Part shown: positions 31,641 through 41,066 of the stretch, piece by piece | How positions within the stretch are numbered: position 1 is the first letter of the stretch | Layout: each line of letters begins with the position of its first letter | Origin: a virus | DNA: 54,092 bases | IMG/VR virus record: IMGVR_UViG_3300047557_001894 | Coordinates: 1 to 54,092 of that record | Strand: one strand, 5' to 3' | Made by a program: the position numbers and the translations under genes | The notes under the pieces: generated by a model | What the model was told of the DNA's origin: nothing | What the model saw: only the letters and a program-made list of their open reading frames with translations | The model's database searches: none

Positions 31641-32073
31641 TCCCCCGGCGAAGGTGAAACCCACCCGCGCGAACGGCTCTCGCTCCCGAGAGAAGGGGGC
31701 CGAGTTCGAGCGCGAGGTGGCGATCATCTTGCGGGAGTTCTATGCGGAGGCGCGGCGGGGGCTGACGCAATCGCGGAACGGAGCGGAAGTCTCCGACGTA
31801 ACCAACGTGCCGTGGTGGGTGGAGTGCAAGTGGCACAAGGTGCCGCCCAACATCCGAGCGGCGGTAGCCCAGGCGATCACCGCGAGCGGCGGGGCAATGC
31901 CCATCCTGATCGTGACCAAGGCAGGCCGCGATCCTGACCCGCTCGTGACCGTGCCGATGAGCCAGTGGTTGAAGGAGCACCGCGAGCTGTTGTCCTTGCG
32001 GGCTGAGAACAAGGCGTTGATGGAGGAGTTCATCGCGTGGCGAAAAGAGGTCGAAGCCGGGAGAACCGCGTAA
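31603..32073 (+). CDS. PD-(D/E)xK nuclease, Holliday-junction-resolvase-like
   Basis: GTG 31603 or 31606 starts a 156-residue protein with a basic leader. Then KGAEFEREVAIILREF supplies the conserved Glu of helix 1. The nuclease core is EVSDVTNVPWWVECKW, where D and ExK are the metal-binding residues. AVAQAI helix and PILIVTKAG strand follow, matching archaeal-Hjc/phage resolvase-type endonucleases. It would resolve branched replication intermediates before packaging. Confidence 0.75.
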   Translation: MVARKKKKPASTDPPAKVKPTRANGSRSREKGAEFEREVAIILREFYAEARRGLTQSRNGAEVSDVTNVPWWVECKWHKVPPNIRAAVAQAITASGGAMPILIVTKAGRDPDPLVTVPMSQWLKEHRELLSLRAENKALMEEFIAWRKEVEAGRTA

Positions 32074-32975
32074 ACAGGGCGCGGTGGACACCTGAGCTGG
32101 TCGCAATCCTAACGGCCCGCTGGCCAGACCCAGGCCAGCGGGCCGATTGTTTGAAGCTCTTTACAGAAAAGGGGTTCCCGTACCAAGCGGTGACGCGGAA
32201 GGCTGTTGCCCTCGGGCTCTACGCGCCCTTCACGATGGGTGACGAGGAGCTGATCGACAAGTTCTACAAGTCCGACCGAGCCAAGCTCTTCAAGCTGCTC
32301 GCGGACCGTCACAGCTACACCAGTGTCCAGCTTCACTGGCGCAAGATGTTCTTGGCGGGGAGGAGCCGTCACACGCGCCGCAAGGCGCACTGGTCGCGCG
32401 AAGAGGATGCGACGCTCCGGCGCATGGTGCAGGAGCTCTACGGCTACCGAGCGATCCGTACCGCGCTGAATAGGCGCACCCACAAGCAGATCAGGGCCCG
32501 CATTCGCAAGCTCGGGCTCACGTCCGAGAGGCCGCAGGGCATGGCGACGATCACAGAGATCGCCAATAAAGCGGGTTTCTCGTGGAAGATGGTCAAGCGC
32601 GAGCTGGAGGCCGCGGGGGTCATCATCCACGTCACGAACCGTATGACGACGGAGCGGGGTCGCAAGCGCACGCACATGCTCGTGGACGAGTGCGACGCCA
32701 TGGAGGCCATGGAGGCGTTCGTCGCGAAGCTGAACCGCTGTGTCGGGTGGAAAGACCTCGCGCAGGAGTTCAAGACCAGCATCCAGACGCTCCAGACAGC
32801 CTGCCGAATCTACAAGGTGGCCTTCCCTGCTGCGCCTGCACCAGGGGTGAAGGTCCAATTCGAGCCTGAGAAGGCCGACGAGATTCGCGAGGCGATGCGC
32901 AAGCACCGCGCGAACCCCATTCCAGACGGACCGAAGACCAGCAAGGCGCGCAAAGCATGGGAAGCCAGTGTGTGA
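32037..32975 (+). CDS. Myb/SANT-like DNA-binding protein
   Basis: GTG 32037 overlaps the nuclease gene. The 312-residue basic protein has repeated Trp-containing helix-turn-helix-like units: RARWTPELVAILTARWPD (about 14) and AHWSREEDATLRRMVQELYG (about 118). Another HTH-like segment is TITEIANKAGFSWKMVKREL (about 172). These resemble Myb/SANT or GcrA-type domains. It is a likely transcription regulator or DNA-organising protein. Confidence 0.65.
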   Translation: MAKRGRSRENRVNRARWTPELVAILTARWPDPGQRADCLKLFTEKGFPYQAVTRKAVALGLYAPFTMGDEELIDKFYKSDRAKLFKLLADRHSYTSVQLHWRKMFLAGRSRHTRRKAHWSREEDATLRRMVQELYGYRAIRTALNRRTHKQIRARIRKLGLTSERPQGMATITEIANKAGFSWKMVKRELEAAGVIIHVTNRMTTERGRKRTHMLVDECDAMEAMEAFVAKLNRCVGWKDLAQEFKTSIQTLQTACRIYKVAFPAAPAPGVKVQFEPEKADEIREAMRKHRANPIPDGPKTSKARKAWEASV

Positions 32976-33261
32976 CTGCCTCTTCTGCAAAGAGCCAGGC
33001 CCCGCGCGGTGCGCCTTCTGCAAGGCGTACTGCCCCTTCTCCGAAAACCGATTCGAGGATCGCTGGCTCGCGGTCTTGCGGTGGAAAGCCCACCGCTACT
33101 ACGCCTTCGTTGAAGAGGAAGGCGGCGTCCCAGAGCTCTACGCAGCCGAAGCCCGCCACGGGAGGCTCCGCGAGGCGGTCGATCTGCTCGAAGAAGCTCG
33201 CCTGCTCGATGCGAGGTTCCGCTCGATGTTCCCGTACCCCTACAAAAGAGAAGACTCGTAG
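32968..33261 (+). CDS. Small Cys-cluster protein (97 aa)
   Basis: GTG 32968 overlaps the previous gene's end. The N-terminus has CDCLFC and CAFCKAYC, a compact zinc-binding pattern, followed by an aromatic/basic stretch and a helical C-terminus. The end overlaps the HNH gene in another frame by about 50 bases. Unrecognised. Confidence 0.55.
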   Translation: MCDCLFCKEPGPARCAFCKAYCPFSENRFEDRWLAVLRWKAHRYYAFVEEEGGVPELYAAEARHGRLREAVDLLEEARLLDARFRSMFPYPYKREDS

Positions 33262-33553
33262 GCGGAAGCGTCAGTGGGACCATTACCAGCGACGTAGGGC
33301 ACGGATTTTCGCCTACCTCGGGGGGTGCTGCGACGAGTGTGGGAAGACCCCAGAAGAGGCTTTCCTCGAAGTCGATCACGTTCGGCCTTCGATGAAAGCC
33401 TACGACCCGCTGCGAAGGTGGTCCCAGCGGTGGGAGGTACTGGTCGAAGAACTCGACAAGTGTGTTCTTCGCTGCCACGCGCCTTGTCACCGGGACAAAA
33501 CCACCGCGCACAGACGGGGAGAAGGCCCCCGCGAGGACGAGGTACCGTTCTAA
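33209..33553 (+). CDS. HNH endonuclease
   Basis: ATG 33209 is the most downstream plausible start; the same frame is open further upstream but there it only shadows the Cys-cluster gene. The 114-residue protein has CDECG, then EVDHVRP and the C-terminal half CVLRCHAPCHRDKT. This gives the HNH beta-beta-alpha metal fold with zinc-binding Cys pairs. It resembles phage HNH nucleases linked to packaging or mobility; no terminase is adjacent. Confidence 0.7.
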   Translation: MRGSARCSRTPTKEKTRRRKRQWDHYQRRRARIFAYLGGCCDECGKTPEEAFLEVDHVRPSMKAYDPLRRWSQRWEVLVEELDKCVLRCHAPCHRDKTTAHRRGEGPREDEVPF

Positions 33554-33560
33554 GAGGCAT

Positions 33561-34565
33561 ATGGACGCGCGATCAAAGGTGCTGAACGAGTTTCGAGCTG
33601 GTGCCAAGCGGATTGCCAAAAAGCACGGGGTCTCGCTTCAGCAAGCGATTGACGCAGTGCTTGATCCGCCTAGCTACTCAGGCGGTACCTGGCAGGCCAC
33701 CCAGCGAGAAGATCGGATTGAAGACCTCACAACGAATTGCTTGGTGTCGGCAGCCGCCGCCACAAGGGCCGAGGATACCGCTATTGAGCGGTGGATAGTG
33801 AATGCGGCAAAGGTCAGGCCGCCGGGTACATACGCCGTGGCTGAATCTAAGGAGAAGCCAGTGGGAGAAAACACCCCCAAGTTCGTGAAGGTCCGTACCC
33901 GTATTCGGAGCGAGAAAGCTGTGTGCGGGGATGACTCAAACCTGCACGCTAATCACATCGACGGGCTCGATATGTCTCGTGCGATCAACGTAACAAAAGA
34001 GAAAGAAGCTGCCATGAAGACGCCAAACCGAAGCCTCGTGTCTACCGCCGCCGGAACCTTCGTAGCCAAGCTGCGGAAGGGCAGCGGGCTGTCGGCAACC
34101 ACCGCTGCCGAAGGCGCCAAGCTCGCTGCCAAGCTGACGGGTGCGAAGATGGCGATGACGATTGCCCACAGGGGGGTGGTCAAGCTCGTCGAGAAGAGCC
34201 CCCTCCCCTTGGTCTACAAGGGGCCCGCCCTGTGGGCGCTCAACACCAAACCCGGCTTCGCTGCGGTGGGCGCTACCGCGGGCGCGATCCTGCCCTTCGC
34301 GCAGCCGTTCCTGCCGACGAAGTACCAGAGCGTCTGCGCCGAGGCGAGCTTCGTGCTCTCCACGCGCTCGCAGCAGTTTGTGTACGAGACCTGGGGCGAT
34401 GCCGCGGTGCAGTGGCTCTCGTCCATGCTCGACGAGATGGCTCCGGCGCTGGGCGTCTCCGTCCTGCCCGCAGAAGACGCCCCTCGCGAGCTCGATTCGC
34501 CCGCCGTCTCGGGTGAGGTGATGCCCAAGGTCCAGAGGAAGGTTCACGCGAAGAGCCCGCGATGA
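33561..34565 (+). CDS. Hypothetical protein; low-GC N-terminal segment fused to a membrane-associated domain
   Basis: The frame runs from ATG 33561 for 334 residues, but it has two unlike parts. Bases 33561-34013 use many A/T-ending codons, unlike neighbours, and encode a hydrophilic segment starting MDARSKVLNEFRAG. From ATG 34014, behind an A/G-rich leader, codon use returns to normal. The 183-residue remainder contains a hydrophobic stretch (GFAAVGATAGAILPFAQPFLP) suggesting membrane association. The genuine ancestral gene may start at 34014, with the first part acquired and fused. Confidence 0.5.
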   Translation: MDARSKVLNEFRAGAKRIAKKHGVSLQQAIDAVLDPPSYSGGTWQATQREDRIEDLTTNCLVSAAAATRAEDTAIERWIVNAAKVRPPGTYAVAESKEKPVGENTPKFVKVRTRIRSEKAVCGDDSNLHANHIDGLDMSRAINVTKEKEAAMKTPNRSLVSTAAGTFVAKLRKGSGLSATTAAEGAKLAAKLTGAKMAMTIAHRGVVKLVEKSPLPLVYKGPALWALNTKPGFAAVGATAGAILPFAQPFLPTKYQSVCAEASFVLSTRSQQFVYETWGDAAVQWLSSMLDEMAPALGVSVLPAEDAPRELDSPAVSGEVMPKVQRKVHAKSPR

Positions 34566-34897
34566 GCCTGGACGTGTACCTCTACCGCCGCGACGAGGCG
34601 GGCGAAGAGCACGATCTGTACACGGCCAACATCACGCACAACCTCAACACGATGGCTGACAAGGCGGGCATCTACGAGCTGGTGTGGCGACCCGAGGAGG
34701 TCGGCATCGTCGTAGCCTCGCAGCTCATCGAGCCGCTGCGTAAGGGTATCGAGGTGCTCGAATCCGACCCCGAGTTCTTCGAGGCGTTCGAGCCCCCGAA
34801 CAAGTGGGGGTACCTACGCGCGATTCCTGCCGTGGCTGCGCGATTACCTTGCCGCGTGCGAGCATACCCCGACGCTCTGGTTCAGGTGTCCAGATGA
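34562..34897 (+). CDS. Conserved small phage protein (MSLDVYL family) with compensated frameshift
   Basis: ATG 34562 overlaps the previous stop. The N-terminal MSLDVYLYRRDEAGEE, ITHNLNTMADKAGIYELVWRPEE and LIEPLRKGIEVL segments match a common small protein of phages and bacteria. Between 34809 and 34865 the frame reads a poor sequence. The +1 frame instead reads GTYARFLPWLRDYLAACEH, as the family would predict, and PDALVQVSR then returns in the original frame. An extra G in the run 34806-34810 and a lost base near 34865 explain this. Function unknown. Confidence 0.7.
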   Translation: MSLDVYLYRRDEAGEEHDLYTANITHNLNTMADKAGIYELVWRPEEVGIVVASQLIEPLRKGIEVLESDPEFFEAFEPPNKWGYLRAIPAVAARLPCRVRAYPDALVQVSR

Positions 34898-35058
34898 CCT
34901 GGCAGGCAGAGCTGATGTTGTTCCTCGGGTTCCTCCGAGAGAACTGGCCCCTGGTGTTGCTGTTCTGCGTTGTGATCCTGCTGTGCCTGCTCGGGCGCTG
35001 GGACATCGCCGCAGACATCGTGGACTCGATCCACCCGGACGACGACGAATCGAACTAA
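34894..35058 (+). CDS. Small single-pass membrane protein (54 aa)
   Basis: ATG 34894 overlaps the previous stop. One strong transmembrane helix (NWPLVLLFCVVILLCLLG, about 17-34) is followed by an acidic C-terminal tail. The topology is like small phage inner-membrane proteins, but no holin assignment can be made. Confidence 0.55.
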   Translation: MTWQAELMLFLGFLRENWPLVLLFCVVILLCLLGRWDIAADIVDSIHPDDDESN

Positions 35059-35071
35059 GAAGGAGAGCATC

Positions 35072-35479
35072 ATGGAGACGACGACTGACCGAGTTCTGAA
35101 CGCCTTGGACAAGCTCAAGGAGGAGGCAAAAGCCGCGGGGATCGAGGAGGGCAGCGAAGCGTTCGGCAAGTTTCTCTCAGAGCGGCACGGTCCGGTGGTG
35201 GACGAAGAGATGGAGGGCATCCGTGACCAGGCAGATCGCATCCTCGAACAGCACGGGGGTGTCGGTGTTGCGATGCTGCTGGGTACCTTGATGACCCAGA
35301 TGAACAAGGACGTACTTTCCCGAGCTGAAACTGCGGGTTGCCCGGTCGGGGCTTTGATGGCGAAGATCGTCGACCACGAAGTCACGCAGATGATCTCGTC
35401 GACGATGACGCTCACGCGAGTAGTCATCGGGTTCGAGTCGCACGACCGCTCCTGTGACGCGAAGAAAGCGCCGGTCTAA
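35072..35479 (+). CDS. Hypothetical protein (135 aa)
   Basis: ATG 35072 after AAGGAGAG. Helical, acidic N-terminus; the segment QHGGVGVAMLLGTLMTQM resembles one in the protein at 22747. No known motif. Confidence 0.6.
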   Translation: METTTDRVLNALDKLKEEAKAAGIEEGSEAFGKFLSERHGPVVDEEMEGIRDQADRILEQHGGVGVAMLLGTLMTQMNKDVLSRAETAGCPVGALMAKIVDHEVTQMISSTMTLTRVVIGFESHDRSCDAKKAPV

Positions 35480-35559
35480 GACCTAAGAGGGGGTTCCCTG
35501 TTTGCCCAGAGAGCCCCCGCGTGCGTCCTTGGCCCGGAATGCGCAGAATGGAGCCCGCC

Positions 35560-35841
35560 ATGTCCAACACAGAGCTTCAGACCTACCCCCCGATCTTGCC
35601 GCGAGACGCGCTCGACTACTCCGCAGACCTCCAGCGCGCTCTAGCCCACGTTCGTCATGCCCGCCGGTTGGCGAGCGAGATGCTCGTGCCGGATGACGAC
35701 CTGCACGAACTGGAGTCAAAGCTCCTTTCGCACGCAGAGCGGGCGCGCAGGTTCGCAACCGCCACAACCGCAGCCGCGTTCTGGTCGGGTGGCGACCCGA
35801 GCGTGCCTGTCTCGCGCGAGACGATCCTGCGCGCGCACTAG
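35560..35841 (+). CDS. Hypothetical protein (93 aa), last rightward gene
   Basis: ATG 35560 is preceded by GGAG (35549-35552), favouring it over ATG 35548. The product is a small helical protein (ADLQRALAHVRHARRLASEM). It is followed directly by the strong bidirectional terminator. Confidence 0.6.
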   Translation: MSNTELQTYPPILPRDALDYSADLQRALAHVRHARRLASEMLVPDDDLHELESKLLSHAERARRFATATTAAAFWSGGDPSVPVSRETILRAH

Positions 35842-35853
35842 GATCGAAAGACG

Positions 35854-35893
35854 AAGGGCCGGGGAGAGGTGGTGCTCTCCCCGGCCCTTTGCT
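35854..35893. terminator. Bidirectional intrinsic terminator between convergent gene blocks
   Basis: A perfect 15-bp stem (35854-35868 with 35875-35889) has a 6-nt loop. On the + strand it is followed by TTGCTTTT; on the - strand by CGTCTTTC. It sits exactly between the rightward and leftward transcription units, so it probably stops both. Confidence 0.9.
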
Positions 35894-35918
35894 TTTGGCC
35901 TGTCCAACCAGAAGTTTC

Positions 35919-36917
35919 TTACGGTCCTGACCCAGGAGCGGGCAAGCCTTTCTTCTGGGCCGCCGACTCGATCGCAGCCTTGGTCACGGGGCCCGCGATC
36001 CCATCGACGGAGAGCCCGTGCGCCTTCTGAAAGTCCCGCACCGCCGTGGGGCCAGTGAAGCCCAAGTGGTGCATCCGGCAGGCGCACGCGAAGGCAGCCG
36101 CGCCTTCCCTGTCTGCCCGAGTGGGGAGCGCCCACCCGAAGGTCAGGGGGAGAGCGAGCAGCGCGGGAAGGGTGTCTGCGAAGGCGACGTGGTGGAGCTG
36201 GTAGTACGGCATCCAGTCTACGTCGATCGCATCGAGCTCCGTTCCTTCGGGATCGTCGGCCTTGATCCACCCTGCGCGCACAGCAGCGGCCCACGAGTCG
36301 AGCGCGCGCCTCTCTCTGTCCGGCAGCGCACCGCGTTTCGCAGTGACGACGCCTTCGCCCGCTGCGTAGACCTGCGGCAGGCTCGCGAGGATGGGCGATC
36401 CGGGCCCCAGCCACGCCTTCCACGGGTAGGTGGAATGCAGGCTGGGGTGGTCGTAGGCAGTGTGCCACTGCCACAGCGCCGGGAATCGCTCCTTGACCGC
36501 TGCGAGGCCGCCCTGGACGACGCCGTAGATGCGCTTCGCCTCTTCACTGGTCGGCGGACGCTTCCACGAGGCTTCTGCGTTCCAAACAACGGCGAAGGCA
36601 CCGACATCGCGAGCGATCTGCGCGAGCTCGACGAAGGTGTTGATGCCCTTGGCTTCGGTGTTTCGAGCCTTCGCCACTTCGCGGGCGATGGAGTCCACCC
36701 CGAAACCGCAGATGACCCCCGCGCCGGGGAGAATCTTGCGGAGCTCGGCCGCCGTTTGGCGGGGAGACCAGGAGTGAATCTGGACCGCTTCGGGCTTCGT
36801 CATGCTCAGAAGGGTTGCCGAGGCACGCAGGGCGGCGAGAGGTCCACCGTTGCCGTCGTACAGGGTCGGTACGGGACCGCGGAACCACGCCCCGCCGCAT
36901 GCGGCGTCGGTGGTCAC
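35919..36917 (-). CDS. Putative endolysin: TIM-barrel-like domain plus peptidoglycan-binding domain
   Basis: GTG 36917 overlaps the stop of the upstream gene (GTGA). The 332-residue protein has an N-terminal region of about 250 residues with TIM-barrel-like alternation (VQIHSWSPRQTAAELRK; GVICGFGVDS; AFAVVWNAEASW; HTAYDHPSLHS). The C-terminal peptidoglycan-binding-1 domain has GFTGPTAVRDFQKAHGL followed by DGIAGPVTKAAIE. This architecture fits a cell-wall hydrolase released through the holin. The catalytic family is not recognised. It ends the leftward transcription unit. Confidence 0.7.
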   Translation of the reverse strand: MTTDAACGGAWFRGPVPTLYDGNGGPLAALRASATLLSMTKPEAVQIHSWSPRQTAAELRKILPGAGVICGFGVDSIAREVAKARNTEAKGINTFVELAQIARDVGAFAVVWNAEASWKRPPTSEEAKRIYGVVQGGLAAVKERFPALWQWHTAYDHPSLHSTYPWKAWLGPGSPILASLPQVYAAGEGVVTAKRGALPDRERRALDSWAAAVRAGWIKADDPEGTELDAIDVDWMPYYQLHHVAFADTLPALLALPLTFGWALPTRADREGAAAFACACRMHHLGFTGPTAVRDFQKAHGLSVDGIAGPVTKAAIESAAQKKGLPAPGSGP

Positions 36918-37644
36918 AACGACACCCGGCCCTTGAGGCCTTGCCCGTGGACTTCGCAGACCGCGAGGGCCACGCGGGCGGCCCAGATGTTCGGCGTACC
37001 GCCGCTTTCCAGCGTCCGGTAGTGCGTGCGCAGCGCCGCTTCCGCAGCCTGCGGGCCGAACCCGCCCAGGTTGTAGTGCGCCTTGAGCTGTTCGATGCGC
37101 GCGTCGCGACTCGTGACCGTTCCGGTGAGGAACAGCTCCATCGCAGCGCTCACGCCGTAGCCGTCGCCTTCGACTTTGCCGACGTAGATCGACCCATCCT
37201 CGGTCTGGGCCAGCACGCCCGCGAGGTACAGCACGCTGTGCGAGGTGAAGTCGGGCCACCCCGAGCCCTTCACCTGATCAGCGTGCTGCTTGACGTGCTG
37301 CCGCTCGTGCGGCTTCACCAAGAGGCGCTCGACCACAGCCTCTCGTGCGTGCATCCATCGCGGAGCCGAGATGCGGCGACCGTACGTGGTGACGTACGAG
37401 TCCGTAAAGGTCTTACCGTCGACCGCGGAGATCGCTGCGAGGGGGTCTTTCACCCCGATAAGCGACGAGATCATGCGGGCGACGGCCTTCACGTCCTTCA
37501 CCCGGTCCAGCCCCCACGCAGCAGCCTGCATGAAGGGGTCGTCCTCTTTGACGATCCAGTCCGCGGGGAACTCTTCGTCCATCCTCGCGTCGATCCGCTG
37601 CTCCAGTGCGATCAGATCGTCGATCATCGCCTGCGACATCGTGC

Positions 37645-37648
<4 letters not shown>
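36914..37648 (-). CDS. HExxH-containing protein in the lysis region
   Basis: GTG 37648 overlaps the upstream stop and has GGAGG at suitable distance, better than ATG 37639. The 244-residue protein contains KPHERQHVKQHA (about 115-126), an HExxH zinc-peptidase motif followed by another His. The C-terminal half is globular (LEQLKAHYNLGGFGP; ESGGTPNIW). It could be a peptidase or tail/lysis accessory; no signal peptide is seen. Neighbours are endolysin and a lipoprotein. Confidence 0.55.
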
Positions 37649-38680
<1,032 letters not shown>

Positions 38681-38690
38681 GCCCTCGATG

Positions 38691-38891
38691 CTACCGCGTA
38701 GCGGTGAGCCTGGTGCCGCTCTCGCGTCGCCAACGGCTCACATCGGCGCCGAGGCGAGCCGCTTCGGTTTTCGTCTTCGCCGCCTTCTCGCAGACTTCCA
38801 TCGCAGCACGGCAAAGGTGCTGAACGGGGTCCATCGACCCGAACTTGGCGGTGATGACGTGATCGCGGGGTGCCTTAGCTACCGTGTTCAT
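38691..38891 (-). CDS. Small hypothetical protein (66 aa)
   Basis: ATG 38891 with GGGAG upstream gives a basic helical protein with two Cys (HLCRAAMEVCEKAAK). It overlaps the end of the upstream spanin-like gene. Unrecognised. Confidence 0.5.
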   Translation of the reverse strand: MNTVAKAPRDHVITAKFGSMDPVQHLCRAAMEVCEKAAKTKTEAARLGADVSRWRRESGTRLTATR

Positions 38892-39441
38892 CGCTGTGGT
38901 CTCCCTTGTGCGCTGCGATCCATCGGACGCGAGCCGCGCGGGTTTCCTCAGACAGGTCGCGAATGCCCTCTCGGAGTTCCGCAAGCGCCTGCGCTGAAGT
39001 TTCCAGCGAGGAGCTGTTCGCCGTCAACGCACTGGTGCAGGATTGGACAATCTGTACCATTTGTTGATTGCTAAGGTTCACGTCCGCTACCCGAGCTGCG
39101 TGCAGCTCATTCGTAGCTCGGAGGTGAGCCTCTTTGGCAGCCGCGAGTTCGGCATTCGCGCGCGTCGTAGTCTCGGCCAACAGCCGATTGTGGCGATCAT
39201 TCGCCTCGATGATCGCCAGCGCTTTCGCAGAGTCCGCTGTCGCGACGCGAGCCGTCAACTCCTTGATCTCCTTCGCAGCCTCCTTCCGTTCGGTGCGTGC
39301 GTCGATCCACAGGTACACGACGGCTAGCACGAGCAACACGCAGACCGCCCCGATGGGACCACTGGCCGCGAGCTTGCTCATCGCGTCGCTACCGGATGCG
39401 ACAACGGGGGGCACTTGATCCGCCTGTAGGAGCAGGTTCAT
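38875..39441 (-). CDS. Membrane-anchored coiled-coil protein, possible inner-membrane spanin
   Basis: The 188-residue protein has one transmembrane helix (PIGAVCVLLVLAVVYLWI, about 29-46) and a long coiled coil (RKEAAKEIKELTARVATA onwards). This topology is like i-spanins (Rz), which fuse membranes after endolysin action. No adjacent classic o-spanin exists, but the lipoprotein at 37645 could be its partner. Start ATG 39441. Confidence 0.5.
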   Translation of the reverse strand: MNLLLQADQVPPVVASGSDAMSKLAASGPIGAVCVLLVLAVVYLWIDARTERKEAAKEIKELTARVATADSAKALAIIEANDRHNRLLAETTTRANAELAAAKEAHLRATNELHAARVADVNLSNQQMVQIVQSCTSALTANSSSLETSAQALAELREGIRDLSEETRAARVRWIAAHKGDHSDEHGS

Positions 39442-39468
39442 GGCCCGAGTGTATCCGCTGTTTGGTGG

Positions 39469-39867
39469 CTACGTTGGCCGACCCGACGTGGGGAGAATCA
39501 CGAAGGGCGAGACGGGGACCAAGCAGGTCCGGTCGTCGTCTGAAAGTCGCCAAACGTCGAAGATGTACCGCCGCGGAGGCATCCCGGCCGTGTCTGCGGG
39601 CGTGATCGTGAACTCCACGATGTTCCCCGTTGCGCTGGCAGTCTTGATGAACCCGACGGGGACAGAAAGCGCCATGGGAGATCGCTTCACCGTCAGCGAG
39701 TAACTCCCGTCGAGCGCCGCGGGTGTGCCGTCTGGGTAGACCATCTCGACACGGATGAGGGCAGATACGCCCAGCGGCAAATCGACCTGCTGTGCGCCGT
39801 ACTGCGGCACCCGTGGGTTGAAGGTGCGACCGTCGTTCACGACGCCGAGAAGAGTGACAACCAGCAC
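39469..39867 (-). CDS. Hypothetical beta-rich protein, probably structural
   Basis: GTG 39867 after GGAGG. The 132-residue protein looks like an Ig-like or baseplate-accessory beta sandwich (VSALIRVEMVYPDG; IVEFTITPAD; RRYIFDVWRL). The size and composition resemble the protein at 43186, suggesting a tail-associated role. Confidence 0.5.
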   Translation of the reverse strand: MLVVTLLGVVNDGRTFNPRVPQYGAQQVDLPLGVSALIRVEMVYPDGTPAALDGSYSLTVKRSPMALSVPVGFIKTASATGNIVEFTITPADTAGMPPRRYIFDVWRLSDDDRTCLVPVSPFVILPTSGRPT

Positions 39868-39876
39868 GCGAGCCTC

Positions 39877-40779
39877 CTATCGAGTGGAGATTCTACGGCC
39901 CGCGGCGGCTCCGAGTAACTTCTTCTCTGTAGCGCTCATTGCCTTCGGGGCGGGCGCGCGGATCGCGGAGAGTTTCGCCGGGTCGTAGCTCGTCCACAGT
40001 GCTTCCGTGCGCGTTACGCCTTTGCGAGCTTCCGCAGGCGCCACCCGGAGGGCGACCTCGAACGTGGTTCGGTACCACCCCGCGAACAGCTCATCGTCGT
40101 AGAGCGGGTTCGGGTAGCCCGAGATGGCGACCATTGCTCCGACCTCGCGGGCGCGGTTGCACGCGGCTGCAAATCGGCGGTGGTGGTTGTCGTCCATCTC
40201 GTGCGCGTACACGTCCTCGTCTACGCGAGAGGACAGCACGTACGGAGGATCGCAATAAACGAAGGCATCCGGCTTCGCGTACGAGTCAATCACCTGGATG
40301 GCGTCTCGGTTCTCGATCTCGATGACGCGGGAGAGCCGGTAGGCGTACTCCTCCAGGCGCTCGATCACACTCGCACTACGTTCGGGGACGGGAGAACCCG
40401 GCGTAGATCGCGCCCACCCGTTGCCTTGCTTTGCGATCCCTCCGAAGCTCTGCCGCGTCTTCATCCAGAAGCGGCGGGCCACGTCCAGATCGTCTACAGG
40501 CGGGTTGTACGCGGTTGCGTACTCGTCCGCGGAGTGGGGCGTGAGCCGCAGCACTCGTTCGAGCTCTTTGGGCCTGTCGCGCAGCACGCGGAAGAACGTC
40601 ACAACCTCCCGGTTGATGTCGTTGACCACCATTGTGCGGTAGCGACCTGGGGGGATGGCGAAGAAGACCGACCCACCCCCGAAGAACGGCTCGACGTACA
40701 TGGCTGCGGGAGGGAACAGCGGTAGGAGCTGGTTCATCATGCCGCCCTTTCCTCCGAACCAGCGTAGCGGGCCGCTCAC
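39877..40779 (-). CDS. D12-class DNA adenine N6-methyltransferase
   Basis: GTG 40779 overlaps the upstream stop. The 300-residue protein has the D12 (Dam-type) motifs: FGGKGG (about 8-13) and EPFFGGGSVFF (about 30) form the AdoMet site, and YCDPPY (about 170) is the catalytic motif. It probably protects phage DNA against host restriction or marks it for replication or packaging. The location inside the late/lysis block is unusual. Confidence 0.9.
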   Translation of the reverse strand: MSGPLRWFGGKGGMMNQLLPLFPPAAMYVEPFFGGGSVFFAIPPGRYRTMVVNDINREVVTFFRVLRDRPKELERVLRLTPHSADEYATAYNPPVDDLDVARRFWMKTRQSFGGIAKQGNGWARSTPGSPVPERSASVIERLEEYAYRLSRVIEIENRDAIQVIDSYAKPDAFVYCDPPYVLSSRVDEDVYAHEMDDNHHRRFAAACNRAREVGAMVAISGYPNPLYDDELFAGWYRTTFEVALRVAPAEARKGVTRTEALWTSYDPAKLSAIRAPAPKAMSATEKKLLGAAAGRRISTR

Positions 40780-41066
40780 TTGGGTTCCGCCATCGACCAC
40801 GGGTAGGGACCGCTGCCAGCCTTGCGCGTCCAGCAGTGTTCGACCTTGGCGGTGCGGTACTGCATCCAAACTGCGACGAGCTGAAGGCAGGGCTGCCCTT
40901 CGCGGCACGCGGAGCACCCTGGGTGAGAGGACCACCCGTAGTCCTCGAAGACCATCGCTTCGCCGACGCGCACGGCTCTGTCGGGAATCTCGACTTCGAG
41001 GTCCGTGTTCGTGCCGACTTTTTCCCCGCCGATGAGCTCTTCGAGCTGCTTGATCTGAAACTTCAT
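40776..41066 (-). CDS. Small CxxC protein, paralogue of the 37896 gene
   Basis: ATG 41066 follows GGAGGAG, which lies in the second arm of a perfect hairpin, so initiation is probably repressed. The 96-residue product contains GCSACREGQPCLQLV, shared with the 37896 protein. The N-terminal KFQIKQLEELIGGEK is distinct. Its stop overlaps the methylase start. Confidence 0.65.
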   Translation of the reverse strand: MKFQIKQLEELIGGEKVGTNTDLEVEIPDRAVRVGEAMVFEDYGWSSHPGCSACREGQPCLQLVAVWMQYRTAKVEHCWTRKAGSGPYPWSMAEPK

